NCBI GenBank assembly: GCA_947383275.1 | Contig: CANDCW010000004.1 | Coordinates: forward strand, 1-64,000 | Origin: an uncultured Bacillota bacterium | GTDB taxonomy: Bacteria; Bacillota; Clostridia; Oscillospirales; Oscillospiraceae | Length of the DNA stretch: 64,000 nucleotides | Direction of reading: 5' to 3' | Notes under the pieces: generated by a model | The model's input: only the letters and a program-made list of their open reading frames with translations | Databases searched by the model: none | Told to the model about the DNA's origin: nothing | In this document: positions 24,591 through 32,483 of the stretch, one piece after another | Layout: the number at the start of each line of letters is the position of its first letter | Position numbering within the stretch: the stretch's first letter is position 1 | Position numbers and translations under genes: made by a program

Positions 24591-25475
24591 CTAGGTTCTC
24601 CTGTGCAGGAATGAAAATTTTGTCTCGGAACACACGACTGCCACAAAGATAAGGGCGAATCCGGCCAGGAGCTGTCCGGTGACGGGATCGCCGTAGAAGA
24701 TGACGGAGGAGGCCACCCCGAACACCGACTCCAGGGACAGGATCACCGAGGCGGAGGCGGGGTCGGACCACACCATGCCCACGTTCTGGAACAGCAGGGC
24801 CACGGTGGTGGCCATGACGCACAGGTAGGCCATGGGCAGCGCCACTGCCGGGTCGGAGAGGGCGGCGGCAGGGAACTGCTCTGTGCAGGCCCCACATATC
24901 CAGGCGTATAGGGCGGCAAAGGCAAACTGAAACACGGTAAGCAGGGTAACGTCCTTCCCCGGCGATACCTTGGCCACCGCGGCGATATGGCTGGCGTAGA
25001 ACAGGGCGCAGCACAGGGTGAGCAGGTCGCCGGCCCCGATGGTAAGCTCCTCGGTCAGGGACACCAGCCCCACCCCGACCACACACAGCAGGGCGGCGGC
25101 GATGTTGTACCGGTCGGGTTTTATCTTCACCACGGCCCAGGTGAGAAAGGGGACGATCACGCAGTACACCGCTGTCAGAAAGGCGTTTTTGGAGGGGGTG
25201 GTCAGAGACAGGCCAAAGGTCTGTACCGCGTAGGCCAGAAACAAAAATCCGCCGATGACCGCCCCACGCCACAGGTAGTCGGGCGTAAAGTCCCTCCATT
25301 TCTTCCAGGATGCCAGGCCCAGCAGCACGGCCCCGGCGGTAAAACGGATGGCCAGAAGGAAAAATACCGGCATGACGTCCAGGGCGTTTTTCATGATAAA
25401 AAAGGAGGTGCCCCAGATGAGGGCGGCGGCGAACAGCATGGGTTTTGCCAGGAGGCGCATGGTTTTTGGGGACAT
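24591..25475 (-). CDS. EamA family (drug/metabolite) transporter
   Basis: 294 aa with ten hydrophobic segments in two EamA repeats; the first opens ALIWGTSFFIMKNALDVMPV and the second ends with ESVFGVASSVIFYGDPVTGQ, a common second-repeat pattern. A cytoplasmic-membrane exporter or permease; the substrate cannot be inferred. Start at 25475 (MSPKTMRLLAKP) with GGAG 9 bases upstream. It diverges from the DNA glycosylase gene, with 63 bases between the starts. Confidence 0.88.
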   Translation of the reverse strand: MSPKTMRLLAKPMLFAAALIWGTSFFIMKNALDVMPVFFLLAIRFTAGAVLLGLASWKKWRDFTPDYLWRGAVIGGFLFLAYAVQTFGLSLTTPSKNAFLTAVYCVIVPFLTWAVVKIKPDRYNIAAALLCVVGVGLVSLTEELTIGAGDLLTLCCALFYASHIAAVAKVSPGKDVTLLTVFQFAFAALYAWICGACTEQFPAAALSDPAVALPMAYLCVMATTVALLFQNVGMVWSDPASASVILSLESVFGVASSVIFYGDPVTGQLLAGFALIFVAVVCSETKFSFLHRRT

Positions 25476-25538
25476 GGATATCAACTCCAGATTGCAAAAT
25501 TGGGTTTGGGGTGGTAGGATGGTGTGGGAGGCGATGAA

Positions 25539-26135
25539 ATGGATATCCTCACAAGAGATTTTTATGCCAGGGATACCCTTGCCGTGGCCCGGGATTTGCT
25601 GGGCCGGGAGATTGTCCGGGTGTTGGAGGGCGGTACGGCTGTGCGCTGCCGCATCACCGAGACGGAGGCGTATATCGGCCGCCTGGATAAGGCGTGCCAC
25701 GCCTACGGCTATAGGCGCACCTCCCGGACAGAGACCCTTTTCGCCCGGCCTGGAACAGCCTACCTCTATCTGATCTATGGCATGTACCACTGCCTCAACT
25801 TCGTCACTGAGGAGGAGGGGGAGCCGGCGGCCGTCCTGATCCGGGGGGCGGTTCCCACCGAAAACGGGGATATTATAGCAAAAAACCGCTTTGGTTGCAA
25901 GATGGGATCCATGACTGCCTACCAGCGGAACAACTTTCTCAACGGACCCGGCAAGCTGTGCAGGGGGCTAGACCTCACCCGGGAGCAGAACGGCTTGGAC
26001 CTCACCGAGCCGGAAAACGGGTTGTATATCTGCCGGGGCGCCCCCCCGAAGCCGTCGGAAATTCAGACAGGCAGGCGGATCGGAATTGATTACGCAGAGG
26101 AGGCGGCAGACTTCCCCTGGCGGTTTTATCTTTGA
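25539..26135 (+). CDS. 3-methyladenine DNA glycosylase (AAG/MPG family)
   Basis: 198 aa, full length. It excises alkylated purines in base-excision repair. Family motifs are clear: FYARDTLAVARDLLG, the active-site region RITETEAYIGRLDKACHAYG with catalytic Glu, LYLIYGMYHCLNFV, and LNGPGKLCRGLDLT near residue 130. Start at 25539 has GGGAGG 7 bases upstream. Single gene, followed by a strong hairpin shared with the convergent SLH gene. Confidence 0.93.
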   Translation: MDILTRDFYARDTLAVARDLLGREIVRVLEGGTAVRCRITETEAYIGRLDKACHAYGYRRTSRTETLFARPGTAYLYLIYGMYHCLNFVTEEEGEPAAVLIRGAVPTENGDIIAKNRFGCKMGSMTAYQRNNFLNGPGKLCRGLDLTREQNGLDLTEPENGLYICRGAPPKPSEIQTGRRIGIDYAEEAADFPWRFYL

Positions 26136-26141
26136 GAACAA

Positions 26142-26173
26142 AGCAGCCCCCCGGCTTTCGCCGGGGGGCTGCT
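26142..26173. terminator. Strong hairpin terminator between convergent genes
   Basis: 14-bp perfect stem (26142-26155 with 26160-26173), 4-base loop. The T-rich tail (TTTGTTCT) is on the minus strand, so it best serves the MacAB-SLH operon. Confidence 0.82.
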
Positions 26174-26185
26174 GGCAGTTTGGAA

Positions 26186-28525
26186 TCAGTTGGCCACGAT
26201 GACGCGCACCTGCTGGCCCACAGGATCGACGTAGATGGTATAGCTGTCTCCGTAGGTCCGGATGGAGGCGAAGCGGGAGGCCCCGGTGCCGCCGGTCAGC
26301 CAGTTGTCCTTGGACACCTTGTTGCCGGTGCGGTTGTAGTAGCACTCCACATCGTCAGAGATGCGGTAGGTGTAAGCGCCTACCCTGACATTGGACTCGC
26401 CCTGGCTGTCAAAGAAGTCGCTGGCCCTTACCTGCTTGATCTCCTGAAGCTTAACGACCTCGCGGATGGTGGCGCTGCCCTCCCGGGTGGAGCCCAGCAC
26501 CACGCCCACCATGTCGCCGCTTTGGCCGCGGTAGCTGGCGGTGGCGCTGAACTTGATCTCCTGGGAGCCGCTGCGCAGATACCAGACGTAGCGCTCCTTG
26601 CCGTTGACGTCCTCGTAGCCGCCCACCATCATGCCGTAGATGTAGGCCACGCCGGTTACGTCCTCCAGCACGATGTAGTCCACAATGCCGGAGCTGTTGG
26701 TGTGGTAAGAAACCTTGTCCGCAGGAATGGAGGCCATGGGCAGGCTGCCCCGGTCCACGCTCCGCATAATGCCGCCCTTGACCTGCTCATAGATCCGCAC
26801 GGTAGAGGCCACGGTCAGGTCGCCCAGCTTCAGGTTGGCAACATCGAAGGCGCCGGGGGCGTGGCTGGTGGCCAGGCGGCTGACGGAGAAGGCGTCCCGG
26901 ACGGAGGAGATAAGCACTGGCTCATCGGAGGACACGCTGGCCGCGTTGCCCACCCTGCCGGACAGATTCAAAGTGCCGCCGTTGGGCAGGAAAATGGTCA
27001 CACCGCCCTCCGTGCAGGTGCCGATGGCAGTGGTGCGCAGATTGCCGGAAGCGGGAAGAATGCCGGCTACCTTGCCGTCCGCGGTCAGAAGGAGGGAGAC
27101 GCTGTCGCCGGGCTTGATATTCCCGATGGTGTCCCAGGCGCTCTCAAGCACGTCAAACTTGTTGCCCGCCACCTGAATGGTCTTGGGATTTTTCGGTGTG
27201 GGGACAGGGTCGGTATAGACGGCGGTCAGCCGCAGGTCCGATACCACCAGGGTGTTGCTGAGCTGGTCGTAAGTGGCTACATCGTAGGGCTTGATCTGGT
27301 TGAGGCGGATGCTCTGGCGGTCCTTGACGATGTTGTAGTTGGTTACACCGCCGGTGAGGTGGTGGAAGGTGGCGCTGGTGGCGTTGCCCATAACCACAAC
27401 TGCGTCGGAGTCAATGGTGGTCGCGCCGCTGGTGGAGTAAATGGCCACAATCTTCCCGTTCTCGGAGTACATGGTGATCTGGGTGCCCGAGGTGAGGGAG
27501 GAGTAGGCGTCCAGATAGTCTTTGCTCTCCCCGGAGCCGGAGGTAAACACCCGGGTGCCGCTGGAGATGGTATACTGCCGGCCGTTGTCCCCCTTGACAA
27601 ACGCGGCCTGGGCGTTGCCGTTGAGGGTGATGGTGGTGGGGGTGCTGCCGTCGGGGACAAAGCAGACCACCTCTTCCTTATCGTTGAGGATCAGGTAGCC
27701 CCGCTTGCCCTGGAGGGCGGAGACGTTTGCATCGCCGTGGGCGGGGAGATATGCCTCGGAGTTTTTGTTGCTGGTGGTGCGGATAGCACCAGTGGCGGAG
27801 CCGTCGTCCGTCTCCACGCCGGTGGCCAGGACGATGGTCTTGTCCTGCTCGTTGGCAACCGTGCCCAGAGACTTGTAGTAGACATCCCCTTTAACGGTCT
27901 TGCAGTTTAAGGCGTTGACAAAGAGCTGGGCGGCCTGGGCGCGGTTGATGGCGTCCCCGGCCTTCAGGTTGAGCCCCTCAGACAGGCCGGTGGACTCGGC
28001 CAGGTCCATGTAGCCCTGGGGCCATACGGCGCCGGCCTCCTTGCTGGTGTAGCCCAGCGCCCGGAGGAGGATGGTGGACGCCTCAGCCATGGAGATGTTG
28101 TCATCAGGGAGGAAGCGGCCGTCCCCCACGCCGGAGACCAGGGGGATGGAGGTGCTGTTTTCCCCATCGCTGTCGGTAACGGAAATGCTGGCCGCCAGAT
28201 TGACGTAGCTGCGGGCCCAGTGGTCGCTTCTCACGTCGGAGAAGATGGTCCGGGTACCATAGCGGGGGGCCTCGTCCCCCCGCTGGAGGAAGGTGACCAC
28301 CATGGTGCAGAACTGGGCGCGGGTCAGGGCGCCGCTGGGGTTGAAGCGGTTGTCCCCCGTGCCGCTGACCACTCCCATCAGCCGCAGGATGTCGGCGTTG
28401 ACGGCGGTATTGGGGTCGCTGACGTCGGTAAAGGACCCGGGAGCCGCCGAGGCGGGGACCACGATCATGGACAGCGCCAGCGCCGCAGTCAGCAGAGCCG
28501 CCGCCAGCCGTTTGAATACTTTCAT
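26186..28525 (-). CDS. Secreted SLH-domain surface protein of unknown function
   Basis: 779 aa. Signal peptide (MKVFKRLAAALLTAALALSM, cleavage near PASAA), then three SLH motifs at the N-terminal side (~29-80, ~90-150, ~160-215; e.g. NRFNPSGALTRAQF). The remaining ~560 residues are beta-rich with no catalytic motif I recognise. SLH domains bind pyruvylated wall polymers. It is the last gene of an operon with a MacA/MacB-like system, 16 bases after the permease, so it may be an exported substrate or surface partner of that system (inference). Confidence 0.85.
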   Translation of the reverse strand: MKVFKRLAAALLTAALALSMIVVPASAAPGSFTDVSDPNTAVNADILRLMGVVSGTGDNRFNPSGALTRAQFCTMVVTFLQRGDEAPRYGTRTIFSDVRSDHWARSYVNLAASISVTDSDGENSTSIPLVSGVGDGRFLPDDNISMAEASTILLRALGYTSKEAGAVWPQGYMDLAESTGLSEGLNLKAGDAINRAQAAQLFVNALNCKTVKGDVYYKSLGTVANEQDKTIVLATGVETDDGSATGAIRTTSNKNSEAYLPAHGDANVSALQGKRGYLILNDKEEVVCFVPDGSTPTTITLNGNAQAAFVKGDNGRQYTISSGTRVFTSGSGESKDYLDAYSSLTSGTQITMYSENGKIVAIYSTSGATTIDSDAVVVMGNATSATFHHLTGGVTNYNIVKDRQSIRLNQIKPYDVATYDQLSNTLVVSDLRLTAVYTDPVPTPKNPKTIQVAGNKFDVLESAWDTIGNIKPGDSVSLLLTADGKVAGILPASGNLRTTAIGTCTEGGVTIFLPNGGTLNLSGRVGNAASVSSDEPVLISSVRDAFSVSRLATSHAPGAFDVANLKLGDLTVASTVRIYEQVKGGIMRSVDRGSLPMASIPADKVSYHTNSSGIVDYIVLEDVTGVAYIYGMMVGGYEDVNGKERYVWYLRSGSQEIKFSATASYRGQSGDMVGVVLGSTREGSATIREVVKLQEIKQVRASDFFDSQGESNVRVGAYTYRISDDVECYYNRTGNKVSKDNWLTGGTGASRFASIRTYGDSYTIYVDPVGQQVRVIVAN

Positions 28526-28541
28526 AAGCCTGTCTCTCCTT

Positions 28542-29837
28542 TCAATCCGCTCTCAGAGCCACCACCGGCTGGAGGCCGGAGGCCTTAATGGCGGGGTACA
28601 TGCCAAAGATGATGCCCAGCACCACCGAGAACAGGAACGCCCCGATGGCGATGGTGGGTTCAGGCATGAGGATCATGCCCTCAAAGACATCGGCCATCAG
28701 CTTTCCGGCGATCATGGTGCCCACATAGCCGATGGCTATGCCCAGCAGCCCACCCAGGGAGCAGATCACCGCCGACTCGATCAAAAACTGGGTGATGATG
28801 CTGGAGCGCTCCGCGCCGATGGCCTTGCGGATGCCGATCTCCCGGGTGCGCTCGGTGACGGTGACCAGCATGATGTTCATAATGCCGATGCCGCCCACCA
28901 GCAGAGAGATGCCCGCGATGGCCCCCATCACCAGGGACTGCATCAGGTTGGCCTTCTGGGCGTCCTGCATCCAGCTGTCGTCGCTGCCCACGTTGTAGTC
29001 GCCGTTCTCCCGCCAGCCGTCGGCGTTTTTGGGGAACATGCCGTTGAGGAAGGCGTCAATCCGGGTGGTGGCCTCAATGGTGGAGGGGCCGTCCTTGGCC
29101 TTGATGACATATTGGTTCATGGAGTTGTTCTTGTTCATGCTGCGGTTAAAGGTGTAGGGGATTACGATGGCGCTGTCCATCCCGTCGCTGTACTGCAGGT
29201 CCATGCTGTTGTACCAGCCCACCACCTGGAAGGGGTCGCCGTTGATGCTGATGGTCTCCCCCACCGGGTCGGTATAGCCGAAGATCTGCTCCTTGGCGCT
29301 GGAGCCCAGCACGCACACCGGCAGGGTCTTTTCCACCTCCAAGTAGGTAAACTCCCGTCCGCCGGCCAGGGTGTAGTTGTTGCACACCCCGTAGCTCTCA
29401 GACCCCAGCTTGAAGCGGAGCATTTTCTCGGAGGTATCCCCGTCCATCATCATGCCCCCTCCGGGCATGGGGGTGGCCAGGGCCTCCCAGTCGTTCACCG
29501 GGAGCACCTTGGAGCCGTACTGCACCGTCCCCTTGTCGTTGATTTCCGCGTTCGGGGTGATGCCCAGAATCAGGTCGCTGAGGGACAGGCAGTAGTCAAA
29601 AATTTTCTGACCCGTCTCGTTGTCCACATCGTAGTAGGAGTAGGCGTATAGGGTGATCTTGTTGTCGCCCATCTTCTCAAAATACTCCATGTTCTTCTTG
29701 GCCTGGCCCTGCATGACAGACACCATGATGACCACCGACGCCACGCCGATGATGATGCCCAGCATGGTGAGGAAGGACCGGGTCTTCTTCATGGCGATGG
29801 ACTTGAAGGCCATTTTAAAGGCTTGCCAAAGGTTCAT
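28542..29837 (-). CDS. MacB/FtsX-type ABC transporter permease
   Basis: 431 aa. One N-terminal membrane helix ([20 protein letters not shown]), a large extracytoplasmic MacB-type domain (~residues 45-290), then three C-terminal helices with the motif [20 protein letters not shown]. These are mechanotransmission exporters that use ATP inside the cell to move substrates outside the membrane. Start at 29837 with AGGAGG 10 bases upstream; it overlaps the ATPase stop as ATGA. Confidence 0.9.
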   Translation of the reverse strand: MNLWQAFKMAFKSIAMKKTRSFLTMLGIIIGVASVVIMVSVMQGQAKKNMEYFEKMGDNKITLYAYSYYDVDNETGQKIFDYCLSLSDLILGITPNAEINDKGTVQYGSKVLPVNDWEALATPMPGGGMMMDGDTSEKMLRFKLGSESYGVCNNYTLAGGREFTYLEVEKTLPVCVLGSSAKEQIFGYTDPVGETISINGDPFQVVGWYNSMDLQYSDGMDSAIVIPYTFNRSMNKNNSMNQYVIKAKDGPSTIEATTRIDAFLNGMFPKNADGWRENGDYNVGSDDSWMQDAQKANLMQSLVMGAIAGISLLVGGIGIMNIMLVTVTERTREIGIRKAIGAERSSIITQFLIESAVICSLGGLLGIAIGYVGTMIAGKLMADVFEGMILMPEPTIAIGAFLFSVVLGIIFGMYPAIKASGLQPVVALRAD

Positions 29838-30529
29838 TCCCAATCCACCTCCTGGGGTTTGTCTGAGATGATCTTCCCGTCGGACAGCCGCACCACCCGC
29901 TTGGCGGTGGCGGCGATGCCGTCGTCGTGGGTGATAAGCAGGATGGTGGTCCCGCCCCGGTATAGGTCCCGGAGAATTTCCAGCACATGCCGGCCTGTCC
30001 GGGAGTCCAGGGCGCCGGTAGGCTCGTCAGCCATGATGATAGGGGGGCTGGTGGCAATGGCCCGGGCGATGGCCACCCGCTGCTGCTGGCCGCCGGACAT
30101 CTCCGAGGGCCGGTGGTGGGCCCGGTCGTCCATGCCCACCTTGGCCAGGGCCTCCATGGCCATGTCCTCCCGGTCGAAGACCGACACCCCCCGGTAGATC
30201 AGGGGCAGGGTCACGTTCTCCAGGGCGTCCAGCTCCTGAATCAGGTTGTAGCCCTGGAAGATGAAGCCGATCTCCCGGTTGCGGATGCGGGCCAGCTGCT
30301 TGTCGGTGAGGGTGTTGATGTCGTTGCCGTCCAGGAAGTACTCCCCGTAGGTGGGGATGTCCAGGCAGCCCAGCACGTTCATCATGGTGGACTTACCCGA
30401 ACCTGACTGGCCCACAATGGCCACGAACTCCCCCTTGTCAATCTGGAGGGTGACCCCGTCCAGGGCCCGGACCTCGCTCTCCTTGCCCTCGTTGTAAATT
30501 TTATAGAGGTCTCGAATGTCGATCAGCAT
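29834..30529 (-). CDS. MacB/LolD-type ABC transporter ATP-binding protein
   Basis: 231 aa. Walker [10 protein letters not shown], the signature [14 protein letters not shown], Walker [13 protein letters not shown] and the H-loop ITHDD identify a LolD/MacB-class ATPase. Works with the FtsX-type permease just downstream. I placed the start at the ATG at 30529 ([11 protein letters not shown]) with GAGG upstream; an extension to 30544 would run into the adaptor gene. Confidence 0.93.
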   Translation of the reverse strand: MLIDIRDLYKIYNEGKESEVRALDGVTLQIDKGEFVAIVGQSGSGKSTMMNVLGCLDIPTYGEYFLDGNDINTLTDKQLARIRNREIGFIFQGYNLIQELDALENVTLPLIYRGVSVFDREDMAMEALAKVGMDDRAHHRPSEMSGGQQQRVAIARAIATSPPIIMADEPTGALDSRTGRHVLEILRDLYRGGTTILLITHDDGIAATAKRVVRLSDGKIISDKPQEVDWE

Positions 30530-30537
30530 GGCGCACC

Positions 30538-32271
30538 TCACCAACCGGAGTAATCGGTGACGGTGTAGTTATAGAACACCGTATCCCCGTCGTTTACGCC
30601 GGAGACAATCTCCACGTTCTGGGTGTCGGCGATGCCGGTCTCCACGATAACGGGGTAGTAGCCCTCCTCCGGGGCGGGGAAGGTGCGCTTCTGGCCCGGC
30701 TCAAAGGTGGGGTAGTCCAGGTCGGGCAGGTCCTCGGGGGCCTGGTCCATCTGGACAAAGACCACCGACACCCGTTCCCCGGTCTCCTTCAGGCTGAAGT
30801 ACTGCACGCAGGCGGTGGGCACCATGACGCAGGACTCCGACTCGCTGGTGACGAAGGAGTATTGCAGGTACGCCCCGTCCATCAAAGAGCCGTCGTAGTT
30901 GTCCACCGTCAGGGTGACGGGGTAGTTGGTCATGCCCTGGCCGCTCTCTGCCCCGGCCATATCGATGGAGGTGACCTGTCCCTGGAAGACGTTGCCGTTC
31001 CAGTCCGACAGGTCCACAAAGCTGCCCGGCTTGATGAAGGCGATGTTCCGGTCGTCCACGGTGATGGTGACCAGCATGGTCACGTTGTTGGAGATCATAA
31101 CCACCGTGTCGCCGCTCTTCACCTCCTGGCCCTCGGTGAGGTTGCAGGAGGTGACGGTGCCGTCGATGGGGGCCACGGCGTTAAAGTCGCCCAGGGCCTC
31201 CATAGCCTTGTTCAGGTCCTCCATGGCCTTGTCGATCTCCTCCTGCTTGGCGCGGATATCGGAGTCGATAGTGGTGGACCCTAAGTACAGCAGCTCTTCC
31301 CCCTCGGAGACGTTGGCGTAGTTGAGCAGGTTGCCCTGGCCCACTACCGGGCCGGCGGCCTTGGTGGTGATGTCCCGCAGCTCATAGAACTGGGTCTGGC
31401 CGTTTTTATAGGGGTAGATCTCCCCGCCGTCGGAGGCGGTAAGCATGGCGGAGGCGTCCATTTTTTCCGTGAGAGTGCCCGGGTTGTCAAAGACGATGAC
31501 CACCTCAAAGTGGACCGCCCCCTCGGGGGAGACAAAGCTCACCTTGTTGATCTTCTCCACCTTGCCGGTGTAGGTCTTCATCACCGCCGGGACGGACACG
31601 TCTACGCTCTGGCCCACATGGATGTCGTTCTCGTAGGCGTAGCTGAAGTAGAGGGACAGCTTCAGCTTTTTGTCGTTGACCAGGGTGGCTACCTTGGTGC
31701 CGGAGGATACGTCCTGATCAATCTGGAACTCCGCCACCTCCTGGAGCTTGCCGGCGAAGGGGGCCCGGACGGTGAGGTTATTGGCCTGCTCGATGAGCTC
31801 GGCCATATCCTTGTTCAGGTCGTCCACCTTTTTCTGGGCGTCGGTGACGGCATTCTCTGCGGCCTGGCTGTAGATGGTGTACAGCGGGTCGCCGGCCATG
31901 ACGGTCTGGCCGCCGGTGACAAACACCTCCTGCACGGTGCCGCTCTGGGTCAGGGTGATGGCGGCCTGTTCCTTGGCTCTGGCGGTGCCTTGGCCGGACA
32001 CCTTGCTCTGGATGGTGCCGATAGAGGCAGTCGCGGGGAAGATTTCTCCCATTTCGTCGTCGGTATCGGTCAGGAAGTGGTATAGGGCAAAGCCGCCTCC
32101 GCCCAGAACCGCTGCGGCCACTCCCAGGGCAATCAACCGTTTGATCAGTTTTTTCCGTCCCTTCCCCGCCGGCTTTTTAGCCGCGGGCTTGGGAGGCGCG
32201 GATAGGGCCTCCACTGGCGCTGCCGTCTCCTGGGCGGGAACGGCGGACTGGGTTTCTTTCACATCTGGCAT
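30538..32271 (-). CDS. MacA/HlyD-type membrane-fusion adaptor with duplicated adaptor modules
   Basis: 577 aa, much longer than MacA (~370). Residues 1-43 are cytoplasmic and Pro/Ala/Lys-rich, followed by a membrane helix at ~44-66. There are two barrel-sandwich modules, each with a helical hairpin: one around GTVQEVFVTGGQTVMAGDPL and APFAGKLQEV, a second around KQEEIDKAMEDLNKAME and APIDGTVTSCNLTEGQEV, then a beta-barrel and C-terminal region. In Gram-positives such adaptors sit outside the membrane on MacB-like pumps. Start ATG at 32271 with AGGAGG 8 bases upstream. Confidence 0.85.
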   Translation of the reverse strand: MPDVKETQSAVPAQETAAPVEALSAPPKPAAKKPAGKGRKKLIKRLIALGVAAAVLGGGGFALYHFLTDTDDEMGEIFPATASIGTIQSKVSGQGTARAKEQAAITLTQSGTVQEVFVTGGQTVMAGDPLYTIYSQAAENAVTDAQKKVDDLNKDMAELIEQANNLTVRAPFAGKLQEVAEFQIDQDVSSGTKVATLVNDKKLKLSLYFSYAYENDIHVGQSVDVSVPAVMKTYTGKVEKINKVSFVSPEGAVHFEVVIVFDNPGTLTEKMDASAMLTASDGGEIYPYKNGQTQFYELRDITTKAAGPVVGQGNLLNYANVSEGEELLYLGSTTIDSDIRAKQEEIDKAMEDLNKAMEALGDFNAVAPIDGTVTSCNLTEGQEVKSGDTVVMISNNVTMLVTITVDDRNIAFIKPGSFVDLSDWNGNVFQGQVTSIDMAGAESGQGMTNYPVTLTVDNYDGSLMDGAYLQYSFVTSESESCVMVPTACVQYFSLKETGERVSVVFVQMDQAPEDLPDLDYPTFEPGQKRTFPAPEEGYYPVIVETGIADTQNVEIVSGVNDGDTVFYNYTVTDYSGW

Positions 32272-32341
32272 AGCGGCATCCTCCTATTCTAACGGTCTGC
32301 CCGTCCGGCTGCGGACGGGCCCGGCTTGTACGCGTCTTTTC

Positions 32342-32370
32342 ATTATACGCCCCCCGCTGTGGGGGATCAA
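32342..32370 (-). promoter_or_regulatory. Promoter of the MacAB-SLH operon
   Basis: Minus strand TTGATC (32370-32365), 17-base spacer, TATAAT (32347-32342), about 70 bases before the adaptor start. Confidence 0.78.
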
Positions 32371-32397
32371 TTACAAGACGGTTACAATTTAGGTTAA
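32369..32397 (-). promoter_or_regulatory. Triple direct repeat upstream of the MacAB promoter (candidate activator sites)
   Basis: Minus strand TTAACC (32397-32392), GTAACC (32385-32380) and GTAATT (32374-32369), starting 12 and 11 bases apart, next to and overlapping the -35 box. Helically phased repeats in this place are typical of OmpR-family response-regulator sites. Confidence 0.55.
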
Positions 32398-32483
32398 GAT
32401 GTCTTTAATGCTTGGCCTTCGGAGTAATCTCTTCTAATATAGACGCGGAGGACGGAAAAAAGTTCCCGTCCCCCCAGAAATTT

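Noticed and set aside
24562..25497. A 311-codon minus-strand frame overlapping the EamA gene
   Set aside because: Arg/His-rich translation without hydrophobic segments; the EamA frame has ten membrane segments and a ribosome site.
26132..27910. A 592-codon plus-strand frame opposite the SLH protein gene
   Set aside because: Antisense shadow; signal peptide, SLH motifs and operon spacing are all on the minus strand.
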